A stretch of 64,000 bases of DNA, taken from NCBI RefSeq assembly GCF_011067135.1, contig NZ_JAAMOW010000004.1, positions 310,001-374,000 on the forward strand. Reading direction: 5' to 3'. The DNA comes from Solimonas terrae. GTDB lineage: Bacteria > Pseudomonadota > Gammaproteobacteria > Nevskiales > Nevskiaceae. Position 1 is the first letter of the stretch, and every line of letters starts with the position of its first letter. Shown piece by piece: positions 19,759 through 31,921 of this stretch. Made by a program: the position numbers and the translations under genes. A model generated the notes under the pieces. That model searched no databases, was not told where the DNA came from, and saw only the letters and a program-made list of their open reading frames with translations.

Positions 19759-19759
<1 letters not shown>
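19640..19759 (+). CDS. Putative 39-codon ORF in the nuoK-nuoL spacer
   Basis: ATG 19640 opens a 39-residue frame (begins MKTKFSAVLNARARMPG, ends SLCSRKTR) whose TGA overlaps the nuoL ATG as TGATG. GAGAG lies about 7 nt upstream of the ATG. The predicted peptide is basic and matches no family I know. The spacer contains GGGCA/TGCCC and a GCGCCAGGGATGGCG palindrome, so it may simply be an inserted intergenic repeat whose open frame lets ribosomes run through to nuoL. Translation is unproven. Confidence 0.25.
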
Positions 19760-21624
<1,865 letters not shown>

Positions 21625-21636
21625 AAGCCGCCCACC

Positions 21637-23169
21637 ATGATTCTGCTCTGGCTCATTCTCATTCCCTTCATCGGCGGCCTGCTGGCCTGGCAGGGCGAGC
21701 GTGTCGTCGGCCGCGGCTTCCCGCGCTGGATCGCGCTGGCGACGATGCTGATCGCGCTCGGCATCTCGGTCTGGCTGTGGTGTGTCGGCGACTACTCGCT
21801 GGCCGCGATCGGTGGCGTGCCGCAGTGGACGATCGAATATCAGCTGCCGTGGATTCCGCGCTTCGGCATCTCCCTGCATCTGGGCATCGACGGCTTGTCG
21901 CTGCTGCTGGTGGTGCTGACCAACCTGCTCGGCGTGATGGCGGTGGCCTGCTCATGGCGGGAAATCGATCGCAATGTCGGCTTCTTCCATCTCAACCTGC
22001 TGTGGAATCTCGGCGGCGTGGTCGGCGTGTTCCTGACGCTGGACCTGTTCCTGTTCTTCTTCCTCTGGGAAATGATGCTGGTGCCGATGTACTTCCTGAT
22101 CGCGCTCTGGGGACACAACTCCCCGGGCGGCAAGGGACGCATCTACGCGGCGACCAAGTTCTTCATCTTCACGCAGGCGTCCGGCCTGATCATGCTGTTG
22201 TCGATCCTCGGTCTGGTCATCGTCCACTACCAGCAGACCGGCACGATCACCTTCGATTACATGGTGCTGCTGAAGACGGTGATGGCGCCGAAGGTCGAGA
22301 TGATGCTGATGCTCGGCTTCTTCATCGCGTTTGCGGTCAAGACGCCGATGGTGCCGCTGCATTCCTGGCTGCCGGATGCGCACTCGCAGGCGCCGACTGC
22401 GGGTTCGGTCGATCTCGCCGGCATCCTGCTGAAGACGGCGGCCTACGGCATGCTGCGTTTCGCGCTGCCGCTGTTCCCGAATGCTTCGGCGCAATTCGCG
22501 CCGGTGGCGATGAGCTTCGGTGTGCTCGGCGTGTTGTACGGCGCATTCCTGTGCTTCTCGCAGAACGACATCAAGCGTCTCGTCGCGTATTCCTCGGTCA
22601 GCCACATGGGCTTCGTGCTGATCGGCATCTACGCCGGCACGCCGCAGGCCCTGCAGGGCGTGGTCGTGCAGATGCTCGCGCACGGACTTTCGGCCGGCGC
22701 GCTGTTCATCCTCTGCGGCGAAATCTACGAGCGCATCCATACCCGCGAACTGAGCAAGATGGGCGGGCTGTGGGCGCGCTTCCCGTACCTGCCGCCGATC
22801 GCGCTGTTCTTCACGATCGCCGCGCTGGGCATGCCGGGACTCGGCAACTTCGTCGGCGAGTTCCTGATCCTGCTCGGCAGCTGGCCGATCAGTCCGCTGA
22901 TCACGATCCTCGCGTCCAGCGGTCTGGTGTTCGGCGCGGTCTATGCGCTGATCCTCGTGCAGCGTGCATTCCACGGGGCGCCGGCCGAAGGCGCGCCGCC
23001 GCTCAAGGATCTGGGCAAGCGTGAACTGGGCATGATGGCAGTCCTGATGCTGCTGCTGCTGGGTCTGGGCCTGTATCCGCAACTCGTGCTCGATACGTCG
23101 GCGGCGTCCATGCATCAGGTACACAGCATCTACAGTGCCGCGCAGGCTCTGAACGGAGTCGCGCCATGA
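21637..23169 (+). CDS. nuoM: NADH-quinone oxidoreductase subunit M
   Basis: Antiporter-like membrane subunit of 510 residues with 14 helices. Conserved: [17 protein letters not shown] (with the key glutamate), [30 protein letters not shown] (parts: [16 protein letters not shown]), and [21 protein letters not shown]. Twelve bases after nuoL, and overlapping nuoN by 4 bp (ATGA). Normal length. Confidence 0.98.
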   Translation: MILLWLILIPFIGGLLAWQGERVVGRGFPRWIALATMLIALGISVWLWCVGDYSLAAIGGVPQWTIEYQLPWIPRFGISLHLGIDGLSLLLVVLTNLLGVMAVACSWREIDRNVGFFHLNLLWNLGGVVGVFLTLDLFLFFFLWEMMLVPMYFLIALWGHNSPGGKGRIYAATKFFIFTQASGLIMLLSILGLVIVHYQQTGTITFDYMVLLKTVMAPKVEMMLMLGFFIAFAVKTPMVPLHSWLPDAHSQAPTAGSVDLAGILLKTAAYGMLRFALPLFPNASAQFAPVAMSFGVLGVLYGAFLCFSQNDIKRLVAYSSVSHMGFVLIGIYAGTPQALQGVVVQMLAHGLSAGALFILCGEIYERIHTRELSKMGGLWARFPYLPPIALFFTIAALGMPGLGNFVGEFLILLGSWPISPLITILASSGLVFGAVYALILVQRAFHGAPAEGAPPLKDLGKRELGMMAVLMLLLLGLGLYPQLVLDTSAASMHQVHSIYSAAQALNGVAP

Positions 23170-24623
23170 TGCTGACGGATATCCAGTTCGCCGCGATGTC
23201 GCCTCTGCTGCTGGTCTCGGCGACGATCGTCGTCGTCATGCTGGCGATCGCCTGCAAGCGCCATCACCAGGGCAACGCGACCTTGTCGGTGATCGGCCTG
23301 AACCTGGCACTGATCGCCTGCGGCGCGATGATCTACGTTGCGCAGCCGGCGATGACGGTCACGCCGCTGCTGGTCGTCGACGGTTATGCGCTGTTCTACA
23401 TGGCGCTGATCCTGGTCGCGACGCTGGCGACGGCAACGCTTTCGCACGCCTATCTCGAAGGCTTCAAGGGCGAGAAGGAAGAGATGTACCTGCTGCTGTG
23501 CCTGTCGGCGCTCGGCGGTCTGACGCTGGCCTGCGCGCAGCACTTCGCATCGCTGTTCATCGGCCTGGAACTGCTCAGCATCCCGCTGTACGCGATGATC
23601 GCCTACCCGGTGAAGAGTCGCCGGCCACTCGAGGGCGGCCTCAAGTATCTGGTGCTGTCGGCGGTGGCCTCGGCCTTCCTGCTGTTCGGTATCGCGCTGA
23701 TCTACTCGCAGGTAGGCAGCCTGAGCTTCGCCGACGTCGGCGGCTACTTTGCCGCCGGGGGCAGCCGGATCGGCATGCTCGGCGGTGCGCTGCTGCTGAT
23801 CGGCCTCGGGTTCAAGCTCTCGCTGGTGCCGTTCCATCTGTGGACGCCGGATGTCTACGAGGGTGCACCGGCGCCGGTCGCCAGTTATCTGGCGACGGCG
23901 TCGAAGACGGCGGTATTCGCAGTGCTGATGCGCTACTTTGTCGAGGCCGGCGGCTATTACCAGGCCTCGCTGGTGCAAGTGCTGAGCTGGCTCGCATTCG
24001 CCTCGATCGTCGTCGGCAATCTGCTCGCGGTCCGGCAGAACAACGTCAAGCGCATGCTGGCGTATTCGTCGATCGCCCACTTCGGCTACTGCATGGTGGC
24101 GCTGATCGCCGGTGGTCCGCTGGCGGTCGAAGCGGTCGGCGCGTATCTGCTGACCTACGTGGTCACCTCACTCGGCGCCTTCGGTGTCGTGACGCTGAGT
24201 TCGAGCCCGATGGGCGAGCGCGACGCCGACGTCATCTACGACTATCGCGGCCTGTTCTGGCGCCGGCCATATCTTGCCTCGATCCTGACCGCGATGCTGT
24301 TGTCGCTGGCCGGCATTCCGCTGACCGCGGGCTTCATCGGCAAGTTCTACGTGATCACGACCGGCGTCGATGCGCACCTGTGGTGGCTGCTTGGCGCGGT
24401 GGTCGTCGGCAGCGCGATCGGCCTGTACTACTACCTGCGCCTGATGATCTCGCTGTTCCTGCTCGATCCGAGCAAGCACCGCTTCAGCGCGCCGCTCGAC
24501 TGGGCGCAACGTACGGGCGGCATCATGACCCTGCTGGCAATGTTGCTGATGCTGGCGCTCGGCATCTTCCCGCAGCCGTTCATCCATCTGCTGCAGGTGT
24601 CGACGCTGATTCCGGCGGGCTGA
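23166..24623 (+). CDS. nuoN: NADH-quinone oxidoreductase subunit N
   Basis: Third antiporter-like subunit, 485 residues. Family stretches: GLELLSIPLYAMIAY, KLSLVPFHLWTPDVYEGAPAP, NNVKRMLAYSSIAHFGYCMVAL, and AGIPLTAGFIGKFYVI near the end. Last gene of the 15-kb operon. ATG 23166 overlaps the nuoM stop; Met2 (23169) is an alternative. A 7-bp hairpin follows 7 bp after the stop. Confidence 0.98.
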   Translation: MMLTDIQFAAMSPLLLVSATIVVVMLAIACKRHHQGNATLSVIGLNLALIACGAMIYVAQPAMTVTPLLVVDGYALFYMALILVATLATATLSHAYLEGFKGEKEEMYLLLCLSALGGLTLACAQHFASLFIGLELLSIPLYAMIAYPVKSRRPLEGGLKYLVLSAVASAFLLFGIALIYSQVGSLSFADVGGYFAAGGSRIGMLGGALLLIGLGFKLSLVPFHLWTPDVYEGAPAPVASYLATASKTAVFAVLMRYFVEAGGYYQASLVQVLSWLAFASIVVGNLLAVRQNNVKRMLAYSSIAHFGYCMVALIAGGPLAVEAVGAYLLTYVVTSLGAFGVVTLSSSPMGERDADVIYDYRGLFWRRPYLASILTAMLLSLAGIPLTAGFIGKFYVITTGVDAHLWWLLGAVVVGSAIGLYYYLRLMISLFLLDPSKHRFSAPLDWAQRTGGIMTLLAMLLMLALGIFPQPFIHLLQVSTLIPAG

Positions 24624-24630
24624 TCATGCC

Positions 24631-24650
24631 GGGCGCATCAGCCTGCGCCC
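24631..24650 (+). terminator. Hairpin after nuoN
   Basis: GGGCGCA (24631-24637) pairs with TGCGCCC (24644-24650) around TCAGCC. No U-tract follows, so it may be a 3'-end stabiliser or Rho-dependent site and not an intrinsic terminator. Confidence 0.4.
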
Positions 24651-24727
24651 GATGCTGGCCTTCTGGCATCGCTTTCGCATAACGTGTGATCGACACGATC
24701 AGGGGAGCCGGGGCAACCGGTGGCGGC

Positions 24728-25579
24728 ATGCAGGCTTACGACATGTTGAAAGCGCTGACCAGGCTCGCTTCGCGCGAGGCGCTGTACCGGCAGATCGTCA
24801 CCCCCGAGATCGAGGAGCGGATCGCGCGCATGCCCAAGCCGGTCGGCAGCTTCGGCTACGATGCCTGGGGCTACAACGAGAACGCCGCCAAGCTCGGTCT
24901 GGGTGTCGTCAAGCTGCTGTACGACAAATACTTCCGCGTCACCTCGCACGGCGTCGAGAACATTCCCGCGCAAGGCCCGGTACTGCTGGTGGCCAATCAC
25001 TCCGGGCAGCTGCCGCTCGACGGCGTGATGATCGCCGGCGCGATGGCGATGAATCCGGACGGACCGCGCGCACCGCGGGCAATGGTCGAGCGCTTCTTTC
25101 CGACCGTTCCGTGGCTCGGCAGCATGCTGACCGGCATCGGCGCCGTGATCGGCGACCCGCTGAACTGCATCAAGATGCTGGAGCAGGGCGAGGCCATCAT
25201 TGTCTTCCCGGAAGGCGTGCGCGGTTCCGGGAAGCTCTACCGCCACCGCTACCAGCTGCAGCGCTTCGGCAACGGCTTCATGCACATGGCAATGCAGACC
25301 GGTGCGACGATCGTGCCGGTCGGCGTGGTTGGCTGCGAGGAGACGATGCCTTCACTCGCCAATCTGTCACCACTGGCGAAGCTGCTGGGCCTGCCGTATG
25401 TGCCGCTCGGCCCGCTGCTGCCGCTGCCGGCCAGGGTGTATCTCAATTTCGGTGAAGCGATGTGCTTCGACAAGACCGCCAGCTGCGAAGAGGAAGTCAC
25501 CGCCCGCGTCGAACTGGTCAAGGACAAGATCCGCGAGCTGATCGATCGCGGCCTGGCAGAACGGACGAGCGTGTTCTGA
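24728..25579 (+). CDS. PlsC-like lysophospholipid acyltransferase family protein
   Basis: Membrane-associated O-acyltransferase fold, 283 residues. The catalytic block reads ANHSGQLPLD (His91 ... Asp98), the spacing variant of the HxxxxD motif found in a subfamily with NHSGQxPFD, and IVFPEGVRG (158-166) is the substrate-phosphate motif. Acyl acceptor is unknown. An upstream GTG (24686) would add 14 low-complexity residues; ATG 24728 is preferred but neither has a convincing ribosome site. The SDR-fold gene begins 13 bp downstream, so the two likely work together, perhaps in lipid or glycolipid synthesis. Confidence 0.85.
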   Translation: MQAYDMLKALTRLASREALYRQIVTPEIEERIARMPKPVGSFGYDAWGYNENAAKLGLGVVKLLYDKYFRVTSHGVENIPAQGPVLLVANHSGQLPLDGVMIAGAMAMNPDGPRAPRAMVERFFPTVPWLGSMLTGIGAVIGDPLNCIKMLEQGEAIIVFPEGVRGSGKLYRHRYQLQRFGNGFMHMAMQTGATIVPVGVVGCEETMPSLANLSPLAKLLGLPYVPLGPLLPLPARVYLNFGEAMCFDKTASCEEEVTARVELVKDKIRELIDRGLAERTSVF

Positions 25580-25592
25580 GCGGCGCACTTTC

Positions 25593-26543
25593 ATGAACGA
25601 GAAAATGAAAACCGTCCTCGTCACCGGCGCCGCCGGCTCGCTGGCCAAGCGCGTCATCGCGCGGCTGCACGGACGCTACAATGTGGTCGCGGTCGACTTC
25701 CGCCGCAAGGTCGAAACCGACGCCGATATTCCGTCGTACAAGGTCGAAATCCACAAGCGTGGCTTCGAGGATGTGTTCCGCAAGCACAGGATCGACGCGG
25801 TCCTGCACATCGGACGCATCTTCCCGCACGAGCACGACCGCACGCGCCGCTACAACGCCAATGTGCTGGGCAGCAAGAAGCTGTTCGAGCTGTGCCGCAA
25901 GTACGGGGTCGGTCAGGTGCTGGTGCACTCCACCTACTTCGTCTACGGCGCGTCGGCCTACAACCCGGCGTTGCTCGACGAGGACACGCCGCTGAAGGCC
26001 AGCGAGGTGACGCAGGACCTGGTCGATTCGGTCGAGCTGGAAAACCTCGCGCAGATCTACCTGTGGAAGGCGCCGGAGCTGAACATCACCATCCTGCGGC
26101 CCTGCAACGTGCTGGGTCCCGGCGTGCGCAACACGATGTCGCTGCTGTTGTCGCGCTCGCTGGTGCCGGTGCTGGTCGGCTTCTCGCCGCTGATGCAGTT
26201 CCTGCATGTCGATGACATGGCCGACGCGCTGGTGCTCGCGTTCGAGCGCAACAAGCCGGGCATCTACAACGTCGCACCGGATGACTACGTGACCTATCAG
26301 GTCGCGGTCGAGCAGGCCGGTTGCCGCAAGCTGCCGGTGCCGTCGATCCCGCCGCTGCTGCCGAAGCTGATCAGCGGCGCGCTGAACTGGAACAGCTTCT
26401 TCCCGCCCTACCTGATCAACTACTTCAAGTACCCGGTCATCATCGACGGCAGCCTGTTCGGCGAGACCTTCGGCTGGAAGCCGAAGCGCAATCTCAACGA
26501 CATCTTCAGCTACTACCGCAAGCACAAGCTGCTGTCGGCCTAG
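25593..26543 (+). CDS. NAD-dependent epimerase/dehydratase-like (extended SDR) protein
   Basis: A 316-residue Rossmann-fold protein beginning with the cofactor motif VLVTGAAGSLAKR (8-20). HSTYFVYGAS (112-121) and LRPCNVLGPG (168-177) are in the places expected for extended SDRs. However, the catalytic YxxxK is not found: the segment between these motifs reads SVELENLAQIYLWKAP (146-161), with no Tyr-x3-Lys. It may therefore bind NAD(P) without standard SDR chemistry, or use different residues. C-terminal part (SFFPPYLINYFKYPVIID) suits a substrate-binding lobe. Follows the acyltransferase gene by 13 bp. Confidence 0.8.
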   Translation: MNEKMKTVLVTGAAGSLAKRVIARLHGRYNVVAVDFRRKVETDADIPSYKVEIHKRGFEDVFRKHRIDAVLHIGRIFPHEHDRTRRYNANVLGSKKLFELCRKYGVGQVLVHSTYFVYGASAYNPALLDEDTPLKASEVTQDLVDSVELENLAQIYLWKAPELNITILRPCNVLGPGVRNTMSLLLSRSLVPVLVGFSPLMQFLHVDDMADALVLAFERNKPGIYNVAPDDYVTYQVAVEQAGCRKLPVPSIPPLLPKLISGALNWNSFFPPYLINYFKYPVIIDGSLFGETFGWKPKRNLNDIFSYYRKHKLLSA

Positions 26544-26669
26544 CGCCGCCGGCGGAAACGGACCCGGGCGGCCATAGCCAGTGCCAATCGTGAACCGCCA
26601 AAGACTTGATTTCCGCCATTCAGCATCGGCGGATTAGACTGCGCGCTCGCCCCATTGACGGAGATCTCC

Positions 26670-27173
26670 ATGAGCAAGCAGAAGCCGAGCAAGGAAGCGC
26701 CGAGCGCCAAGATCGACATCGGCATCGACAAGACCGGTCGCAAGAACATCGCCGATGGCCTGTCACGCCTGCTCGCCGACGAGTATACGTTGTACCTGAA
26801 GACCCACAACTTCCACTGGAACGTCACGGGCCCGATGTTCAACACCCTGCACCTGATGTTCGAAGGTCACTACATGGAATCGGCGACCGCGGTCGACCTG
26901 GTCGCCGAACGCATCCGTGCGCTGGGTTTTCCGGCGCCCGGTACCTACAAGCAGTACGCGGCGCTGTCCTCGATCCCGGAAACCGACGGTGTGCCCGAGG
27001 CCATGGAAATGGTGCGTCTGCTGGTCAAGGGCCACGAAGCCTGCGCCAAGACCGCACGCAGCATCTTCGGCACCGCCGAGCAGGCGGCGGACGAGCCCAC
27101 CTGCGATCTGCTGACGCAGCGCATGCAGCTGCATGAGAAGACCGCATGGATGCTCCGCTCGCTTCTGGAGTAA
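26670..27173 (+). CDS. dps: Dps-family DNA-protecting ferritin
   Basis: A 167-residue miniferritin that oxidises Fe(II) with peroxide and stores it in a dodecamer. Ferroxidase residues: His49 (HNFHWN), His61, Glu65 (in place of the usual Asp), Asp76 and Glu80 (VDLVAERIRALG). The lysine-rich N-terminus (SKQKPSKEAPSAK) could contact DNA. ATG 26670 has GGAG 6 nt upstream. Monocistronic between the SDR gene and an intergenic repeat. No clear OxyR or Fur site was recognised in the 126-bp upstream gap. Confidence 0.94.
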   Translation: MSKQKPSKEAPSAKIDIGIDKTGRKNIADGLSRLLADEYTLYLKTHNFHWNVTGPMFNTLHLMFEGHYMESATAVDLVAERIRALGFPAPGTYKQYAALSSIPETDGVPEAMEMVRLLVKGHEACAKTARSIFGTAEQAADEPTCDLLTQRMQLHEKTAWMLRSLLE

Positions 27174-27187
27174 GACGCGATCCGTCT

Positions 27188-27279
27188 GCTGCGCCCCCCG
27201 ATCTCGCATCGGCGGTGCTCGCTGTGCCCAGCACAGCTTGCGCGCCGCCAATGCGAACTCGGGGCTGCTCACGACGACG
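27188..27279. repeat. Dispersed intergenic repeat, copy A
   Basis: This 92-bp stretch after dps aligns with 39099-39190 (after spoT) in the same orientation: by hand about 68 of 93 columns match with one gap on each side. Shared blocks include GCTGCGC, GTGCTC, CACAGC and CTCGG. It is non-coding in both places. Confidence 0.6.
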
Positions 27280-27324
27280 CCTTACGCGCCTCTGCAGCAG
27301 CTGTTAAGCCCGAAAAGAATTTCC

Positions 27325-28368
27325 TTGAGCAACACCGATTCCAATTCGCCGCTGTTGGCGGTTCGCCAGCTTCGCATCCAGTATCCCGGCCGCCGCTGGC
27401 TGCCCTGGCAAGCGATGCCGAGGCTGCGCGCGGTCGACGACATCAACTTCAATCTGCGGCGTGGCGAGACGCTTGGCGTGGTCGGCGAATCGGGTTCCGG
27501 CAAGTCGACGCTGGCGCGCGCACTGGTCGGCCTGCAGCCGATCCAGGCCGGTTCGGTACGCTTCGAGGGCCGTGAGCTGAAGGGACTCGACAAGAAGGAT
27601 TGGCGCGCACTGCGCCGTGACGTCCAGATGGTGTTCCAGGACCCGCAGGCGAGTCTCAATCCGCGTCTCAAGATCGGCCGCAGCATCGGCGAGCCGTTGA
27701 AAATTCTGTGCCCGGAACTCGGCCGCGGGGAGCGCCGCGCGCGCGTGCATGAAATGCTCGAACAGGTAGGCTTGTCGGCGGCCGACGCCGAGCGCTACCC
27801 GCGCGAATTTTCCGGCGGCCAATGCCAGCGCATTGCAATCGCGCGCGCGCTGATTGCAAGGCCGAAACTGTTGATCTGCGACGAAGTGGTCTCCGCGCTC
27901 GACGTGTCGGTACAGGCCCAGATCATCAATCTTCTGCGCGATCTGCAGCGTCGCTTCGATCTCGCGATCCTGTTCATTGCGCATGACCTGGCGGTGGTTC
28001 GCCACATCAGCAATCGCGTGCTGGTCATGTACTTCGGCAAGCTGATGGAGCAGGCCGACCGCGACGTGCTGTTCGGCGCACCGCGCCATCCGTATACGCG
28101 AGCCCTGCTGGCGGCGATGCCGGGCCAGACCGCATTCGCGCACTATCAGGCTCGCGACGGTGAATTGCCGAATCCCTACGGTCCGCCGGTTGGCTGCCTG
28201 TTCGTTTCACGTTGCCCGATGGCAGACGAGCGCTGCACGCGCCAGCCGCCGCCGTACCGGCGCTATGCCGACGGTGCCGTGGCCCTCTGTCACTACGCCA
28301 CCGACGCCATTGCCCCGCCGTCCGATATCGCCTTCGCCGTCGGTGCCGCCGACCTGCGGGCGTCTTGA
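27325..28368 (+). CDS. Oligopeptide/dipeptide-type ABC transporter ATP-binding protein (OppF/DppF-like)
   Basis: Cytoplasmic ATPase of peptide-uptake ABC systems, 347 residues from TTG 27325. Walker A GESGSGKST (54-62), Q-loop FQDPQASLNP, signature FSGGQCQR (162-169, Cys replacing the more common Arg), Walker B LLICDE (182-187). The C-terminal oligopeptide domain (HPYTRALL) keeps four cysteines (291, 297, 304, 322); a related Mycobacterium OppD domain is reported to bind a [4Fe-4S] cluster. No ATG precedes the core; upstream codons run through a repeat. No permease, binding protein or second ATPase is nearby, so it is an orphan. Confidence 0.88.
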   Translation: MSNTDSNSPLLAVRQLRIQYPGRRWLPWQAMPRLRAVDDINFNLRRGETLGVVGESGSGKSTLARALVGLQPIQAGSVRFEGRELKGLDKKDWRALRRDVQMVFQDPQASLNPRLKIGRSIGEPLKILCPELGRGERRARVHEMLEQVGLSAADAERYPREFSGGQCQRIAIARALIARPKLLICDEVVSALDVSVQAQIINLLRDLQRRFDLAILFIAHDLAVVRHISNRVLVMYFGKLMEQADRDVLFGAPRHPYTRALLAAMPGQTAFAHYQARDGELPNPYGPPVGCLFVSRCPMADERCTRQPPPYRRYADGAVALCHYATDAIAPPSDIAFAVGAADLRAS

Positions 28369-28402
28369 GCGCAATCCCAGATCCGGAGCCGGAGTCGCCA
28401 GC

Positions 28403-29245
28403 ATGCGCCACCCTGTTTTCCTCGTCGTGCTGTTGAGCCTGGCGCTGTGCGGCTGCGATCTTTTCAAGAACGACGGCAAGCTCGATCTGCAGCTGACCGA
28501 CGCGCCATACACCGATGCTCAGCGAGTCGTGGTGACGATCAAGAGCATCCGCCTGCAGCCACGCGACGGGCATCACGAGAGTTTCACGCTCGACCCCGAG
28601 GTTCAGGTCGATCTGCTGCAGTTGCGCAACGGTGTGGTGCGTCAGCTGCTCGGGGACGAGGCACTGCCGTCCGGCGATTACGAGTCGATCCGCCTGACGC
28701 TTGATGGCGGCAGCGGCAACAACTATGTACAGACGCTGAGCGGCGGCACCTACCCGCTCGACGTTCCGGACGACGAACTCGATCTCGATGCCGACTACGC
28801 GATCGACAGTCACGGCACGACCGGGCTGACGCTCGACGTCGATCTGCGCCGCTCCTTGCGCGCACCCGACCGCAGCGGCGACCCCTATCGCCTGGTGCCG
28901 AGCCTGCGACTGATCAACAACGACGATGCCGGCACGATCAGCGGCACGATCCGCAATTCACTGATCGGCAGCGGCTGCGTGGCCGCGATGTACATCTATC
29001 AGGGCAAGGTCACGCCGGACGACGTCGGCGGCAGCGGCGCGCAACCCTACAGCTCGGCTGATGTCGTGATTGACGGCAGCGGCAGTTATGGCTACGTCGC
29101 GGCGTTCCTGCCGGCGGGCACTTACACGCTGGCTTTGACCTGCCAGGCCGATGAGGACGAACCGGACCTCAACGACGCGATCGACTTTGTCGCCGTCACG
29201 CACGTCGATGCCCGGGCCGGGCACACCGAGACGCAGAACTTCTAG
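28403..29245 (+). CDS. DUF4382 domain lipoprotein
   Basis: A 280-residue predicted lipoprotein: signal peptide MRHPVFLVVLLSLALCG with lipobox cysteine Cys18. The next section (GKLDLQLTDAPYTDAQRVVVTIKSI) is the characteristic start of DUF4382, a beta-rich domain of unknown function, extending to about residue 160. A second beta-rich part (GTISGTIRNSL ... GYVAAFLPAGTYTLALTC) resembles carboxypeptidase-regulatory-like repeats. Very acidic. ATG 28403 has GGAG at good distance. 34 bp after the ABC ATPase gene; relation unclear. Confidence 0.85.
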   Translation: MRHPVFLVVLLSLALCGCDLFKNDGKLDLQLTDAPYTDAQRVVVTIKSIRLQPRDGHHESFTLDPEVQVDLLQLRNGVVRQLLGDEALPSGDYESIRLTLDGGSGNNYVQTLSGGTYPLDVPDDELDLDADYAIDSHGTTGLTLDVDLRRSLRAPDRSGDPYRLVPSLRLINNDDAGTISGTIRNSLIGSGCVAAMYIYQGKVTPDDVGGSGAQPYSSADVVIDGSGSYGYVAAFLPAGTYTLALTCQADEDEPDLNDAIDFVAVTHVDARAGHTETQNF

Positions 29246-29310
29246 CGACACGCTGCTTCCGGCAACAAGGCCGCTGGCGCGCACCTTGTTGCGGGCCGAC
29301 GCTGACCGCT

Positions 29311-30519
<1,209 letters not shown>

Positions 30520-30635
30520 TACCGCGGCTCCGGAATATGTTCTGAGGAGTCCTTATACGGTGCCGACAATTTCAGCGTCAACGCTGGTAGGAAACAGACG
30601 TCTGCAAATGGAAACATTAATTACCATGGCCGTGG

Positions 30636-31484
30636 CTACGGGCCCTTGCCAGGCGCCCCCGTCGCATGCGGCAGGCGCGACAGCTTGAGTTCGAACATCA
30701 GCGGCCAGCGTTTGCCGGTGACGTAGTAGCGATCGCGCGTCGCGTCATAGGCGATGCCATTGAGCACATCGTCGCTCGCATCCCAGTTCGCCGGTTTGGC
30801 GAAGCGCTGCGCGAGCTCGCCGAGTTCCAGCCAGCCGAGCACAGCGCCGTCGGCCGGATCGATGATCGCGATGCGATCCTGCTGCCAGATGTTCGCGAAG
30901 ATCAGGCCATGCGCATACTCGAGTTCGTTGAGTCGCGTGATCGGTGTTGCGCCGTCATGCACGTCGATCGTCTTGTTGATGCTGAAGTCGGCGGCATCGC
31001 GAAAGGAAATCGTCGCGCTGCCGTCGCTCATGATGAGTTGCCGGTCATCGTGAGTAAGGCCCCAACCTTCGCCGGCGTAATGCAGAACCTCGACGAGCTC
31101 GAGCGCGTTGTCGTATACCAGCGCGGCATGCTCGCGCCACGTCAGTTGATAGACGCGATCACCGAAACAGGTCGCACCTTCACCGAATGCACTGGCCGGC
31201 AGCGGATAGCGCGCGAGTACCTCGTCACCGCCGATTTGCCTGCGAATTAGCGCAGAAACGCCGTACAGGCCGACGCTCTCGATCATCGTGCCGTTGCATA
31301 CGACGAGCCCTTCGGTGAACGACTGGACGTCGTGTTTCAGAGTTCCGGTGATAGTGAACACTACTGTTGATGATGCCTTGAAACCCTCGTCCTGCTTGAG
31401 TTTCAGGGCATTCGCTTCTGCGAGGAAGAAGGTCGACAGCAGTGTTGTGGCGATCGCGAAAGCGCGCGGCAACGACATCGGCAT
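30636..31484 (-). CDS. Glutaminyl-peptide cyclotransferase
   Basis: Predicted exported five-bladed propeller enzyme (glutamine cyclotransferase family) that turns N-terminal Gln into pyroglutamate. Signal peptide MSLPRAFAIATTLLSTFFLAEANA; mature motifs FTEGLVV, LTWREHAALVYD, WGLTHDDRQLIMSDGS, LNELEYAHGLIFANIWQQDRIAIIDP and DVLNGIAYDATRDRYYVTGKRWP match the family. Start ATG 31484 is preferred over 31508 (no ribosome site) and 31478. The gene and its flanks are visibly poorer in G+C than neighbours (some lines near 50%), a possible sign of transfer. Confidence 0.87.
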   Translation of the reverse strand: MPMSLPRAFAIATTLLSTFFLAEANALKLKQDEGFKASSTVVFTITGTLKHDVQSFTEGLVVCNGTMIESVGLYGVSALIRRQIGGDEVLARYPLPASAFGEGATCFGDRVYQLTWREHAALVYDNALELVEVLHYAGEGWGLTHDDRQLIMSDGSATISFRDAADFSINKTIDVHDGATPITRLNELEYAHGLIFANIWQQDRIAIIDPADGAVLGWLELGELAQRFAKPANWDASDDVLNGIAYDATRDRYYVTGKRWPLMFELKLSRLPHATGAPGKGP

Positions 31485-31507
31485 GGCAGGGTGTCCTGAT
31501 GAAGGCA

Positions 31508-31536
31508 TTGATTTGAAAACTTTTTATCAGTAAAAA
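31508..31536 (+). promoter_or_regulatory. Predicted promoter of the histone-H1-like gene
   Basis: TTGATT (31508-31513) and TAAAAA (31531-31536) are 17 bp apart, each 4 of 6 to consensus. The resulting leader of about 80 nt contains inverted repeats TGGAAAC/GTTTCCA (31546-31552/31566-31572) and CGCGGA/TCCGCG (31579-31584/31589-31594). Confidence 0.5.
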
Positions 31537-31621
31537 TTCACACCGTGGAAACACGCAAGTGGGCGGTTTCCAAATCCGCGCGGAGATTTCCGCGAATTGT
31601 GACTCGATGGAGGATGTATCG

Positions 31622-31825
31622 ATGGCGACTGCGAAGAAAGCGGCGAAGAAAGCTGTGAAGAAGGCGCCGGCCAAGAAGGCGGCCAAGAAGGTTGCGAAGA
31701 AGGCTCCTGCCAAGAAGGTTGCAAAGAAGGCCGCGAAGAAGGCTCCGGCCAAGAAGGTCGCGAAGAAGGCTGTCAAGAAGGCCGTCAAGAAAGTGAAGAA
31801 GGCCGCGGCGAAGAAGAAAAAGTAA
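31622..31825 (+). CDS. Histone H1-like Lys/Ala-rich DNA-binding protein
   Basis: A 67-residue protein made almost only of Lys, Ala, Val and Pro in KKAPAKKVAKKA-type repeats, like the C-terminal tail of eukaryotic H1 and bacterial AlgP/Hc1-like proteins. It should bind DNA or RNA non-specifically through charge; AlgP-type proteins affect nucleoid structure. ATG 31622 has GGAGG 8 nt upstream. The repeats at DNA level (AAGAAGGCNNCNGCCAAGAAG) could slip and change length. A perfect terminator follows about 97 bp later. Confidence 0.82.
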   Translation: MATAKKAAKKAVKKAPAKKAAKKVAKKAPAKKVAKKAAKKAPAKKVAKKAVKKAVKKVKKAAAKKKK

Positions 31826-31921
31826 GCGGGCTGTTTCCGCGGGGGCGGTCCTCGCCGAGGAGCAAATGCCGCAAGGCTACCGCCCGGTTTCATCATAAGC
31901 AGCAACGCTTCACTCTTACGC

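Noticed and set aside
31622-31825. Repeats read as a CRISPR array or VNTR
   Set aside because: The periodicity follows Lys/Ala codons in one reading frame with a ribosome site and terminator; there are no spacers.
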